Assembly (NCBI GenBank): GCA_049969715.1
Contig: JBMFOH010000001.1
Location: 62,001-126,000, forward strand
DNA length: 64,000 nt
Direction of reading: 5' to 3'
Origin: JBMFOH01 sp049969715 [NCBI: bacterium]
Lineage (GTDB): Bacteria; DUMJ01
Part shown: positions 22,273-31,163 of the stretch, in pieces
How positions within the stretch are numbered: position 1 is the stretch's first letter
Layout: the number at the start of each line of letters is the position of its first letter
Position numbers and translations under genes: made by a program
The notes under the pieces: generated by a model
What the model was told of the DNA's origin: nothing
The model's input: only the letters and a program-made list of their open reading frames with translations
Database searches by the model: none

Positions 22273-23559
22273 TTACAGATCTCCTTTTGATACAAGTTTT
22301 ACAAATAGGGGCATAAGCTGATGCCCTAAGAGCCTTCCTAGGGAACCTTTTGCACACTCCTTCTCTGAGTATTGTGTAGTTCCATCGCTAGAGATCTTAT
22401 CTCCTGAAACGATAAGAGGTACAGGGTCATCTGAATGTGCCTTTAGTGTGCAAGGGGTAGAGTGGTCAGCTGTTACTGTGATTACTACATTAGAAAGGTC
22501 TATTTTTGGCAAGAGATTCCCGAAAAAGTACTTATCTATATTAGAGATACTGTCCCTTTTTTCTAGGGCTTTTCCATCGTGACCTGGGACATCAGGTCCT
22601 TTGAGATGTATATAGAGGGCATCGAATTTATTAAGAGATTGAATTGCTTTTTCCGCCCTTAGAGGATAATCTATCTCAGGATTTCCAGTTGGAGTAGGCA
22701 GTTCTACTATCTCCATACCGGTCAACATTGCTATCCCCATTTCTACAGGCATCTCGGCAAAACAGCCAAACCTTAAGCCAAATAGATTCTTTATATCAGG
22801 GAATTCTGGTAACCTATCTCCTGCATCCCTAGTAAGTATTACATTCCCTATCATCTTACCTTGAGACTTTCTCTTTCTATTGACCTCTGATTCATTCAAT
22901 ACAAGATGACTCTTCTGGACAAATTCGTTTGTTAGGTCGGCTGCCCTCTTTGCCTCTATACTGCTATCTAGAGGCTGGCAGACCTGAAGGTAGGGCTCAA
23001 ACTTTTCTTTAGCTACCCCGAAGTATCCAACTTTATCATACGCTGGATCAGTATTGGTGATATTAGCTGATAGAGGACCATCTAGACATCTTATCCATAA
23101 GACACCCCTATGTTCTACAGTACTAATGAACTTGAATATGGCAGGATAGCTAGTAAGTTTTACCTTACTATTGACCTCTTCTGCCAACAGTTTTGCCTCC
23201 TCAGTAGATAGGTCTCTACCTGCTCTTCTATCCACAAGACGCCTATCTTCATCCATCGTAGCGAAATTAACCCTAAAGGCAAGGTCTCCTGGTTTTAAAT
23301 CAATTCCAGAGGCAAAACATTCCAATGGACCTCTACCTGTATAATACTTTTCTGCCTCATATCCTAATATACTTATAACCGCTATGTCAGACTCTGGTGC
23401 TATCCCTGGTCCTACTGTATCTACAATGCCACTTTTCCCACTTTTTGCTAGTCCATCCATATAGGGAGTGTCGGCTGCCTCAAGGGGAGTCTTTCCTCCT
23501 AATTCAGGGCAGGGTCTATCACCTAGCCCATCCAGTACTATATAGAGTAGTTTATACAC
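22273..23559 (-). CDS. apgM: 2,3-bisphosphoglycerate-independent phosphoglycerate mutase, archaeal type
   Basis: About 428 residues. Interconverts 3- and 2-phosphoglycerate in glycolysis. Alkaline-phosphatase superfamily metal motifs: VLDGLGDRPCPELGGKTPLE at the N-terminus, PESDIAVISILGY with the catalytic serine, HLKGPDVPGHDGK, and VTADHSTPCTLKAHSDDPVP. The RBS decides the start: GAGGGG (23573-23568) lies eight bases before GTG 23559, giving MYKLLYIVLDG. A GTG at 23568 is itself part of the RBS and cannot be used with it. It is the first gene of the leftward operon that includes secA. Confidence 0.92.
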   Translation of the reverse strand: MYKLLYIVLDGLGDRPCPELGGKTPLEAADTPYMDGLAKSGKSGIVDTVGPGIAPESDIAVISILGYEAEKYYTGRGPLECFASGIDLKPGDLAFRVNFATMDEDRRLVDRRAGRDLSTEEAKLLAEEVNSKVKLTSYPAIFKFISTVEHRGVLWIRCLDGPLSANITNTDPAYDKVGYFGVAKEKFEPYLQVCQPLDSSIEAKRAADLTNEFVQKSHLVLNESEVNRKRKSQGKMIGNVILTRDAGDRLPEFPDIKNLFGLRFGCFAEMPVEMGIAMLTGMEIVELPTPTGNPEIDYPLRAEKAIQSLNKFDALYIHLKGPDVPGHDGKALEKRDSISNIDKYFFGNLLPKIDLSNVVITVTADHSTPCTLKAHSDDPVPLIVSGDKISSDGTTQYSEKECAKGSLGRLLGHQLMPLFVKLVSKGDL

Positions 23560-23600
23560 TGTTATCACCCCTCTAAGAATAACTTTTAATAATCCAATCT

Positions 23601-23609
23601 ATTATAACA
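23601..23609 (-). promoter_or_regulatory. Extended -10 promoter for the apgM-secA-mltG operon
   Basis: On the minus strand TGTTATAAT is a complete extended -10 element about 42 bases before the apgM start; no good -35 is seen. It sits between two 12-base inverted-repeat arms at 23578-23589 and 23625-23636. Confidence 0.6.
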
Positions 23610-23631
23610 TCTAATAAAGAAATTTTAAAAG

Positions 23632-24804
23632 TTATTCTATCTTAAACATAGTTATTAGGACTACAGCAATCAATGAGCATACCGCTCCAAAAAAGAACGG
23701 TGTGGATGGAGATATCTTATCCCATAGTAAACCAGCAATAGCACTTGCTGGTATTGCCAGTATCCCTACTGAGGCATTATACAATCCAAATGCAGTTCCC
23801 CTTATTTTTTCATCTACCAGATGTACTACTAAGGATTTCGCTACTCCTTCTGTAGTTGAGTAGTATACCCCATAAATGATGTATAGGACCCATATATGCC
23901 AGGGCAACCTCGCTATGGCAAAACCTATATAGGTAATAGCATATATAAGCCATCCCAACCTTATTACATTAACTCTTCCGATCTTATCCGAGAGGACCCC
24001 ACTTGGGAGAGAGAGCAATGCATAGAATAGATTAAATATAGCTATGATTACTGGTATTGTTGTAGGCGATACCCCTACGTTTTCAGCTCTTAGGATCAAA
24101 AAAGCATCACTACTGTTTCCTAATGTAAAGACCATCATTCCAATAAAGAACAAAAGGAACTTGCCTTTAAGTAGTGATGGGTCTATCTTGAATCCTGTTC
24201 CTACCTTTTCTCCTACCCTTTCTTTTACAAATAAACCTATGAGGATTATTGTTACAAAGGCAACAAGTCCACCGATTATAAATATATATCTATATTTCAT
24301 CAATCCAAATGAGGCGAACCTTATCAATAGATATGTAGCTATTAATGGACCAACAAATGAACCTAATGTATCTAACATCCTCTGAAGACCAAAGGCAAAA
24401 CCTGTTCTAGATTTACTAGATGACTTTGCTACAAGTGCATCTCTTGGGGCATCCTTTAATCCCTTCCCAACTCCATCTAACAACCTAAGACCTAAAACAC
24501 TACCTGCCCCTGTTGTTAAGAATAATAGGAGTCTTCCTATAGCAGACAATAGGTATCCAATGAAAACGATAGACTTCCTTTTACCTAGTTTATCAGAGAT
24601 GATTCCAGAGAGGATTTTAAATATACTCACTACAGTGGTCATACTCCCCTCAATGAGGCCTATAGTCTCTTTACTTAGACCTAGTACCTGGGCGTAGAAT
24701 GTGGGGAGTATAGGCGATATCATATCCTGGCTTAGACCACCAAAGAAGGCGACCCATCCCAATACAATAATATTTTTTGTTCCTTCTTTATTGTTCCCTT
24801 TCAA
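23632..24804 (-). CDS. MFS transporter
   Basis: 390 residues with about twelve hydrophobic segments. The loop-2 MFS signature appears as GIISDKLGKRKSIVF (about residues 62-76) and is echoed in the second half by GVLSDKIGRVNVIRLG. The first cytoplasmic half includes DGVGKGLKDAPRDALVA, typical of a putative drug/sugar-efflux MFS subgroup. Substrate is unknown. It starts at TTG with GGAG nine bases upstream. Upstream lies the GH3 gene with its own terminator, so this gene may have a separate promoter. Confidence 0.88.
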   Translation of the reverse strand: MKGNNKEGTKNIIVLGWVAFFGGLSQDMISPILPTFYAQVLGLSKETIGLIEGSMTTVVSIFKILSGIISDKLGKRKSIVFIGYLLSAIGRLLLFLTTGAGSVLGLRLLDGVGKGLKDAPRDALVAKSSSKSRTGFAFGLQRMLDTLGSFVGPLIATYLLIRFASFGLMKYRYIFIIGGLVAFVTIILIGLFVKERVGEKVGTGFKIDPSLLKGKFLLFFIGMMVFTLGNSSDAFLILRAENVGVSPTTIPVIIAIFNLFYALLSLPSGVLSDKIGRVNVIRLGWLIYAITYIGFAIARLPWHIWVLYIIYGVYYSTTEGVAKSLVVHLVDEKIRGTAFGLYNASVGILAIPASAIAGLLWDKISPSTPFFFGAVCSLIAVVLITMFKIE

Positions 24805-24834
24805 GACACATCGCTCCTTTCTATAATAAAAATA

Positions 24835-24862
24835 GACTTCTACCTAATTTTAGGTAGAAGTC
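24835..24862 (-). terminator. Rho-independent terminator after the GH3 gene
   Basis: A perfect 12-bp stem (GACTTCTACCTA with its complement) and a four-base loop. On the minus strand it is followed at once by TATTTTTATT, so it terminates leftward transcription from the GH3 gene, 50 bases past its stop. Confidence 0.85.
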
Positions 24863-24910
24863 ATCATCCCTTTAAGGGATATTTCTGTTAGGCTTCATCA
24901 CCTGTGAAAA

Positions 24911-27190
24911 CTATTTAACTTCAAATCTACCACTTAATCTTATGTCAAGGGAAGATGCACCTATCATTATCTCAAAGACTCCTGGCTCTACTATCAATTT
25001 CATATCCATATCTAAGAATGCTAAGTCTTCTGGGGTAAGAGTAAAGTTTATGCTCTTCTTTTCTTTGACATCAAGTGTAACCCTCTTGAATCTTCTAAGC
25101 TCTTTTACTGGTCTTGATACACTTGAAACTAGATCACAGATATAAAGTTGGACTATCTCATCTCCTTTATATCTTCCTACATTCTCTATATCCAAGGAAA
25201 TATTTACCTTTCCATCTTTCCCTATGACCTCAGGACTAATCTTAAGGTTACTGTATTTGAACTCTGTGTAGCTTAAGCCATATCCAAATGGGAATAATGG
25301 TTGGGTTCCTCTTAGGTCAGCATAATCTTCTACTCTCCCTGAAGGCTTATAGTTATAGTATAGAGGTAATTGTCCAACAAATTTTGGAAAGGTAATAGGA
25401 AGCTTTCCTCCAGGGTTATAGTCTCCAAATAGTATATCTGCTATAGCATTTCCTCCTTCTTCTCCAGGATACCATGCTTCTAGAATGGCTTGAACTCCAT
25501 CGATCCACCTTGTCATAGTGATGGCACTCCCATTTATAAGTACTACCACTACTGGGGTTCCTGCGTTGGATACCTCTCTTATTAGGTCTTCTTGAACCCC
25601 AGGTAGGTCTAGATTACACCTATCTCTTTGTTCTCCTTCGGTCTCAGGGACAGAGTTTCCAACAAAGATAATCGCTACATCACTACTCTTGGCTATCTCT
25701 ACGGCCTCCTCAAATCCTTTTTTAGATAGATCTACTAAGTCACATCCCTGGGCAAATCGGACCTCTATCTTTTCTCCAACCTTATTCTTGATCCCTTCTA
25801 ACGGGGTTACTACCTTTATTCCATGTCCACTATAACCACCTAGTCTAGGAACCGCCGCATTTGGCCCAATAACAGCTATAGACTTGACATCCTTAGATAA
25901 TGGCAAGATTCCATTATTTTTTAGTAAAACCATCGCCTCTCTTGCTGTTTTTAATGCCAACTCTCTGTGCTCTTTACAGTCACATACCTTTTCTGCATAC
26001 TCTGGGTCTACATATGGATTATCGAATAGTCCTGTCCAGAATTTTACCCTTAGTATCCTTCTTACTGCTTCATCTACTACACTCTCAGAGAGTTTATTCT
26101 CCTTGACTAGAGGTAAAACCTCTTCAAAACAGTCACTTGCTGGTAGTTCCATATCTAGTCCTGCTTCAAGGGCTTTTTTGGCTGCTTCCGCTTTTGAATC
26201 AGCCACTTTATGCTTGGTATAGATATGGATCACAGAACCATAGTCAGAGACTACATAACCCTTAAATCCCCATTCCTTCCTTAATATATCTGTGAGGAGC
26301 CATCTGTTTGAAGAGCAGGGAATACCGTCTATAGAGTTGTATGCTGCCATTATGGAGAGGGCTTTGCCTTTTTCTATGGCGGATTTAAATGCTGGGAAGT
26401 ATATCTCTCTCATGAGTCTTTCCGAGATGTGTATAGCGTTACTGTCTCTACCCCCATCACCAACAAAATTGGCTGCAAAATGTTTTGGGGTAGTTATAAC
26501 TCCTTGCCCTTGTAATCCTTCTATAAATGAAACTGCCATAGCTGAGGTTAGATATGGGTCCTCTCCATAAGTTTCTTCCGTTCTCCCGCATCTAGGGTCC
26601 CTAGCGATATTTATAGTCGGAGAGAGTGCCTGGTGGATACCTCTAGATTTGGTCTCTTTGCCGATAGCAGTGGCAACCTCTTTCATAAGTTCTGGATTCC
26701 ATGTACTTGCTATTGCTATAGACTGTGGAAAACTTGTTGAACCTTTAGCCATACATCCATGGAGACACTCGTCATGTATTAATACGGGTATCCCTAGTCT
26801 TGTATTCTCTATAACATACTTTTGAATCTCATTTGCAAATTCTGCCCCTTCTTTAGGAGAGAACGGTCTTAAGACACAACTCAATTCCCCTATGCCATAT
26901 CTTTTATCCCCTTCTCCCTCTGTAATGACTTCCTTCCAGTGCTTCTTCCAGTAGTTTCCCGAGAGAGCCTCCATAAGCTCTCCTTCACCAGCAAAAAGCC
27001 TGAATAATACTTCATCCAGTCTTTTTGTATACTTTTCGGGTAACCCCTCAAAGAGATCAGAAAATAGCTTCCACACATGGAGCATACTTGCCTTTAACTG
27101 TCCAACCTTTTCCTCTAAGGTCATCTTAGAAAGGAGAGCTTCCACCCTTTCATCTATAGATAGCTCAGGGTTTAGATAATCCTCTTTCAT
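24911..27190 (-). CDS. GH3 family beta-glycosidase (beta-glucosidase or beta-xylosidase)
   Basis: About 759 residues. Releases terminal beta-linked glucose or xylose from oligosaccharides. Three GH3 regions are in order: N-terminal barrel with IPVLIHDECLHG and the nucleophile in GYVVSDYGSV (about residue 314), an alpha/beta sandwich starting near AREAMVLLKNNGILPL, and a C-terminal fibronectin-III-like domain from about 640. No signal peptide is seen. GGAGG lies five bases before a GTG at 27193 and eight before ATG 27190; I take the ATG. It is a one-gene unit with promoter and terminator. Xylose preference is plausible given the CE7 and GH51 enzymes nearby, but unproven. Confidence 0.93.
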   Translation of the reverse strand: MKEDYLNPELSIDERVEALLSKMTLEEKVGQLKASMLHVWKLFSDLFEGLPEKYTKRLDEVLFRLFAGEGELMEALSGNYWKKHWKEVITEGEGDKRYGIGELSCVLRPFSPKEGAEFANEIQKYVIENTRLGIPVLIHDECLHGCMAKGSTSFPQSIAIASTWNPELMKEVATAIGKETKSRGIHQALSPTINIARDPRCGRTEETYGEDPYLTSAMAVSFIEGLQGQGVITTPKHFAANFVGDGGRDSNAIHISERLMREIYFPAFKSAIEKGKALSIMAAYNSIDGIPCSSNRWLLTDILRKEWGFKGYVVSDYGSVIHIYTKHKVADSKAEAAKKALEAGLDMELPASDCFEEVLPLVKENKLSESVVDEAVRRILRVKFWTGLFDNPYVDPEYAEKVCDCKEHRELALKTAREAMVLLKNNGILPLSKDVKSIAVIGPNAAVPRLGGYSGHGIKVVTPLEGIKNKVGEKIEVRFAQGCDLVDLSKKGFEEAVEIAKSSDVAIIFVGNSVPETEGEQRDRCNLDLPGVQEDLIREVSNAGTPVVVVLINGSAITMTRWIDGVQAILEAWYPGEEGGNAIADILFGDYNPGGKLPITFPKFVGQLPLYYNYKPSGRVEDYADLRGTQPLFPFGYGLSYTEFKYSNLKISPEVIGKDGKVNISLDIENVGRYKGDEIVQLYICDLVSSVSRPVKELRRFKRVTLDVKEKKSINFTLTPEDLAFLDMDMKLIVEPGVFEIMIGASSLDIRLSGRFEVK

Positions 27191-27226
27191 CACGAGAACC
27201 TCCTTTTTCAGTTTATTTCTAGCACA

Positions 27227-27256
27227 ATTATAGCTCTAATCTAGAGAAAAAATCAA
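27227..27256 (-). promoter_or_regulatory. Promoter of the GH3 gene with a palindromic spacer
   Basis: Minus strand: TTGATT (27256-27251), an 18-base spacer, then TATAAT (27232-27227), about 37 bases before the start codon. The spacer contains the small palindrome CTCTA-GAT-TAGAG, a possible operator half-site pair. Confidence 0.7.
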
Positions 27257-27260
27257 CCAT

Positions 27261-28220
27261 TTACCTAAACATACCATTAACCTTCTTATCCTCATATAGG
27301 AGCTTATCGGCTACCTCTATTATCTCTCTCTTTGTCTTTCCATCTTTAGGAAAAGAGGATAAACCCATTGAGACACCTATCTCATTTATTTCCATCGTTA
27401 CCTTATTCTTTATCCTTTTAAATATAGAGTTAATATTAATACTAGAAGGATTTAAGAATATTATAACAAATTCGTCTCCACCGTATCTAAAACCTCTATC
27501 AATACTTCTTATAGAGTGGGTCAATATATTAGCAAATGCTTTAAGGGCTTCATCCCCAGCCTGATGTCCATAAGTATCATTAAATCTTTTAAAACCATCG
27601 AGATCACACATAAGAAGGATAAATGGTTTTCCTATTTTTATTAGCTCATCCATATATTCCTCGAGAGCTCTCCTGTTATAGAGCCCTGTAAGATGGTCTC
27701 TTTTAGTCGATTCCTCAAGAGATGAAGTGTAATCTAGATAGAGTTCCTGATTTCTCGTTATAAGCGTAGCTAATCCATATGATAGAATAAAAACTCCGAT
27801 GGTATAACTAAGACCAGGAATATCTGACCTTATAATCGAATATATAATAAGGAACACAAAGAAGAAAATGTTAAGACTGAATACTTTTGTTGCCCAGATA
27901 GGGTTTCTTTCTAGCCCATAGGTAATGATAGGTACTAGAAGGAAAAAGAGAAATGGACTTCTCTCCATACCAGTATTATATATAATAGAGATATTAAGTA
28001 AGTGCCCTAACATAGGCATAATCCAAGGGTTTTGAGATGTCCTTACAGAGAGAAGATAAACTATGGCAAAAAGAATAGCAAAGAACAGAGGGAGCAATAT
28101 AGATGTTCTCCCCTTTGCCATTAAAAGATAAGACGGGATAAATGCAATAACCATTAGTACCCTAATGTTAAAGGCAACCTTCTTTATCCCTTCACCTAAG
28201 TTATGGTAATTCATTTCCAT
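27261..28220 (-). CDS. Membrane-anchored diguanylate cyclase (GGDEF)
   Basis: 319 residues. Makes cyclic di-GMP. About five or six hydrophobic helices (residues about 18-150) anchor it, followed by a GGDEF domain from about 168 (DHLTGLYNRRALEEYMD). The active site reads YGGDEFVIIF (about residue 245), and RSID five residues earlier matches the RxxD inhibitory I-site, so product inhibition is likely. It has no recognised sensory domain beyond the membrane region. Start is uncertain: ATG 28220 or ATG 28214; a promoter-like -10 ends only a few bases upstream and no RBS is visible, hinting at a leaderless message. Confidence 0.88.
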   Translation of the reverse strand: MEMNYHNLGEGIKKVAFNIRVLMVIAFIPSYLLMAKGRTSILLPLFFAILFAIVYLLSVRTSQNPWIMPMLGHLLNISIIYNTGMERSPFLFFLLVPIITYGLERNPIWATKVFSLNIFFFVFLIIYSIIRSDIPGLSYTIGVFILSYGLATLITRNQELYLDYTSSLEESTKRDHLTGLYNRRALEEYMDELIKIGKPFILLMCDLDGFKRFNDTYGHQAGDEALKAFANILTHSIRSIDRGFRYGGDEFVIIFLNPSSININSIFKRIKNKVTMEINEIGVSMGLSSFPKDGKTKREIIEVADKLLYEDKKVNGMFR

Positions 28221-28222
28221 CT

Positions 28223-28252
28223 AGAATAGCACAACATCTAGTGATTTTTCAA
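28223..28252 (-). promoter_or_regulatory. Candidate promoter of the diguanylate cyclase gene
   Basis: Minus strand: TTGAAA (28252-28247), 18-base spacer, TATTCT (28228-28223). The predicted start falls between the two candidate ATG codons, so if real the transcript would begin at or near the second ATG. Confidence 0.45.
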
Positions 28253-28292
28253 CTCTTATGTGATATCATAGAAAGAAAAAGGAGTCTTTGGG

Positions 28293-29318
28293 ATGGTTTT
28301 CAGAAAGAAGGCCAGTATATTGGAAGTAGCCGAGAAAGCAGGGGTCTCTCCGGCTACCGTCTCTCGTGTATTAAATAAGACTGCTAGGGTAAGCCCTCAG
28401 CTGACTAAAAGGGTTCTCTCTGCAGTAGAGGAGTTAAGATATGCTCCGGACCCATTTGCCTATGGAATGAGGACAAAGAAGACCCGTACTATTGGTCTTA
28501 TTATTTCTGATATTACTAACCCATTTTTTCCTGAAATGACGAGAGCAATAGAGGATTATGCCCGTAGCAGAGGGTACTCATTAATCTTATGCAATACAGG
28601 TAGTAATATCGAAAAAGGGAAGAGCTATGTACACCTATTACTTAATAGAGGAGTAGATGGTCTTATCTTTACTTCTCTAAGGATAGGTAAGGAGGAGGTG
28701 CTTTCTATTTTAAAGGAGAATATTCCGTGTATTCTTGTCGGCCGTAGGGCAGAAGGGATAGAGGGTCTAAGTTACATCGTAACTGATAACTATAAGGGAG
28801 GAATGATTGCAGCAGATTATCTCTTTGAATTAGGTCATAGAAGATTTGTCCATGTTACTGGCACCTTAGATAACTCTACCGGGAAGGAAAGATTGAATGG
28901 GTTTATAAATAGGTTAAAGGGGAGGGGAGTAAAGGAGGAAGATATCTATATCATAAAGGGTAACTTTAAGATGGAGAGTGGATATAAAGCGGCGAAAGAG
29001 GTCTTAAAGTTAAAACCATTACCTACTGCCATATTTTTCGCTAATGATGCGATGGCTATAGGGGCATTGCAGAGGTTTTGGGAAGAGAGGATAATAATTC
29101 CAGAAACCTTTTCTATTGTTGGCTTTGACAATATAAAGGTATCTAGCCTTGTAGCCCCACCACTTACTACTATAAGTCAAGAGATATATAAGCTTGGAGA
29201 ATTGGCTGCTCAACGTCTTATAGGATTTATAGAAGGGGATAAAGAGAAGGTAAAAATTGTCCTTGAGCCTACTTTGGTAGAGAGGAAATCTTGTAGGAGG
29301 GTTTTAGATGAAACTTAG
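28293..29318 (+). CDS. LacI family transcriptional regulator
   Basis: 341 residues. The N-terminal helix-turn-helix and hinge are clear: SILEVAEKAGVSPATVSRVLN (about residues 8-28), then the hinge helix region. A periplasmic-binding-protein-like effector domain follows from about 60, with TIGLIISDITNPFFPEM and FFANDAMAIGALQ. It probably represses nearby sugar genes, most likely the isomerase-like and dehydrogenase genes that follow, in response to a sugar or sugar phosphate. Its 3' end overlaps the next gene by 11 bases. Confidence 0.93.
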   Translation: MVFRKKASILEVAEKAGVSPATVSRVLNKTARVSPQLTKRVLSAVEELRYAPDPFAYGMRTKKTRTIGLIISDITNPFFPEMTRAIEDYARSRGYSLILCNTGSNIEKGKSYVHLLLNRGVDGLIFTSLRIGKEEVLSILKENIPCILVGRRAEGIEGLSYIVTDNYKGGMIAADYLFELGHRRFVHVTGTLDNSTGKERLNGFINRLKGRGVKEEDIYIIKGNFKMESGYKAAKEVLKLKPLPTAIFFANDAMAIGALQRFWEERIIIPETFSIVGFDNIKVSSLVAPPLTTISQEIYKLGELAAQRLIGFIEGDKEKVKIVLEPTLVERKSCRRVLDET

Positions 29319-30078
29319 TTTTGTTATTCAGTATCAAGATCTAGATGGATTGAGAAAATATACAGAACTTATGTCTTCTTTAGGTTATGAGGGAATAGAG
29401 CTTGGAATAAAAGACCCAGAACTTATAGATAGAGAAAAGATTGCCAGTATTCTTTCTAGGTACAGATTGCCTCTTATTGCCCAAGGTACAGGGAGAGCAT
29501 TTACTGAGGATGGTCTCTCTCTTTCTAGCAAGGAGATAAAGATAAGAGAGGCTTCTATTAAAAGGCTTAAGGCTCATATAGACCTTGCCTCTAGTTTTTC
29601 TAGTTTTGTTATAGTGGGACTTATAAGGGGCAATATTCAGGAAGAGACCCAGCAAGGATATGTAAGAGAGACATTAAGAGGTCTCTGTGATTATGCTAGG
29701 ACTAAGGATGTAAAGATTCTCCTAGAGCCTATAAATAGATATGAGATAAATTGGATAAACACAGTAGAAGAGGCATATAATTTCATTATGGAACTAGAGA
29801 GAGATAATATTGGATTACTCATTGATACGTTTCATATGAATATAGAGGAACCTTCTATTGCAGGCTCTATTTTTAAGGCACGGCAATTGATATGGCATCT
29901 ACATATAGCAGACAGTAATAGACTTACTCCAGGATTGGGGCATATAGACTTTAAGGATATCTTTAGAATCCTTGACTCTATAGGATACTCAGGTTTTGTA
30001 TCTAGTGAGATCATAACCAGACCATCACTAGAAGAGGCAATATCTCAGACCGCTAGGTATGTAAGGAATATAATGTAA
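29308..30078 (+). CDS. Sugar phosphate isomerase/epimerase-like TIM barrel protein
   Basis: 256 residues, AP endonuclease 2/xylose isomerase-like fold. Barrel strands and metal ligands are visible: YEGIELGIKDPE, ILLEPINRYEINWI with the glutamate, LLIDTFHMNIEE with D and H, HLHIADSNRLTPGLGHIDF, and FVSSEIITRP. The AD(S)N...PG.GHIDF pattern is common in sugar epimerases and isomerases (tagatose 3-epimerase and hydroxypyruvate isomerase relatives). It is coupled to the LacI gene by overlap and followed 14 bases later by a dehydrogenase, suggesting a short carbohydrate or polyol catabolic pathway. Confidence 0.85.
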   Translation: MKLSFVIQYQDLDGLRKYTELMSSLGYEGIELGIKDPELIDREKIASILSRYRLPLIAQGTGRAFTEDGLSLSSKEIKIREASIKRLKAHIDLASSFSSFVIVGLIRGNIQEETQQGYVRETLRGLCDYARTKDVKILLEPINRYEINWINTVEEAYNFIMELERDNIGLLIDTFHMNIEEPSIAGSIFKARQLIWHLHIADSNRLTPGLGHIDFKDIFRILDSIGYSGFVSSEIITRPSLEEAISQTARYVRNIM

Positions 30079-30092
30079 GAGGAGGCGAGATT

Positions 30093-31154
30093 ATGCGTGC
30101 AATAGTAAATCATGGTCCTATGGATTATAGATTAGAAGAAGTTCCTGAACCTATAGCTGGACCAGAAGAGGTAGTAATAAAGGTAAAGGCTAGTGGACTA
30201 TGTGCTAGTGACCTCAAGTGTTATCATGGGGGTCCTTCATTCTGGCAGGGGAACCCACCCTATGTAAAACCTCCAGTCATCCCTGGGCATGAATTTATAG
30301 GAGAGGTAGTGGCATTAGGTGAAGGAGCGAGGGAAAGATACGGCATTGAGGTTGGAGACAAGGCAGTGGCAGAACAAATACTTCCTTGTTGGGAATGCAG
30401 GTTCTGTAAAACAGGGAAGTACTGGATGTGTGAGAGAAATTATGTCTTTGGTTTTCAAGGCGGAATAGATGATGGTGGTATGGCTGAGTATGCAAGGTTT
30501 CCGAAGGGCTCTATTATTCACAAGGTACCAAGGGAGTTGCCAGATACATATGGTGCCCTTATAGAGCCATTGTCCTGCGCCATACATGCAGTAGAGAGGG
30601 GAGAGATACAACTAGGAGATACGGTAGTTATATCAGGAATGGGTCCTATTGGACTTATGATGCTTCAGGTGGCAAAACTAAAGAATCCAGGGCTATTGAT
30701 AGCATTAGATACTAGAGACTTTAGGCTTAATATAGCCAAAGAACTTGGAGCAGATGTAGTAATAAATGTAACAGAGGAGGATGCTATAAAAAAGGTAAAG
30801 GAATTAACAGGGGGTTATGGATGTGATGTATATATAGAGGCAAGTGGATATCCAAAATCTGTACCCCAGGGATTAGATATGATAAGGAAGCTAGGGACAT
30901 TCGTTGAGTTTGGGGTATTTGGAGAACCTGCAGTAGCTGATTGGACGATAATAGGAGACAGGAAGGAACTAACTATACATGGGTCGCATCTAGGTCCATA
31001 CCGGTATCCTCTTGCAATAGAATATCTTACAAAAGGGATAATAAAAGCTCCCTCTATAATAACTCATACATTTCCTTTAGAGAGATTTCAAGATGCTATT
31101 AAGCTTGCAGAGGACCCAAACGGAAACTCGATTAAGATCCTGCTCATTCCTTAG
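30093..31154 (+). CDS. Zinc-dependent medium-chain dehydrogenase (sugar alcohol / threonine type)
   Basis: 353 residues. NAD(P)-dependent oxidation of a secondary alcohol, probably a polyol. Catalytic zinc ligands are in GLCASDLKCYHG and PGHEFIGEV. The structural zinc lobe has four cysteines in CWECRFCKTGKYWMC (about residues 101-115). The Rossmann fold is VVISGMGPIGLM. Overall it looks like L-threonine, sorbitol or erythritol dehydrogenases; substrate is not settled. It sits in the LacI-led run, with GGAGG 8-9 bases before its ATG. Confidence 0.88.
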   Translation: MRAIVNHGPMDYRLEEVPEPIAGPEEVVIKVKASGLCASDLKCYHGGPSFWQGNPPYVKPPVIPGHEFIGEVVALGEGARERYGIEVGDKAVAEQILPCWECRFCKTGKYWMCERNYVFGFQGGIDDGGMAEYARFPKGSIIHKVPRELPDTYGALIEPLSCAIHAVERGEIQLGDTVVISGMGPIGLMMLQVAKLKNPGLLIALDTRDFRLNIAKELGADVVINVTEEDAIKKVKELTGGYGCDVYIEASGYPKSVPQGLDMIRKLGTFVEFGVFGEPAVADWTIIGDRKELTIHGSHLGPYRYPLAIEYLTKGIIKAPSIITHTFPLERFQDAIKLAEDPNGNSIKILLIP

Positions 31155-31163
31155 GAGGGAACT

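Noticed and set aside
23568-23568. GTG at 23568 as the apgM start
   Set aside because: It lies inside the GAGGGG ribosome-binding site; GTG 23559 is at the right distance.
24866-24880. Short palindrome ATCCCTTTAAGGGAT before the GH3 terminator
   Set aside because: Only five to seven pairs with no T tract; probably incidental next to the strong terminator.
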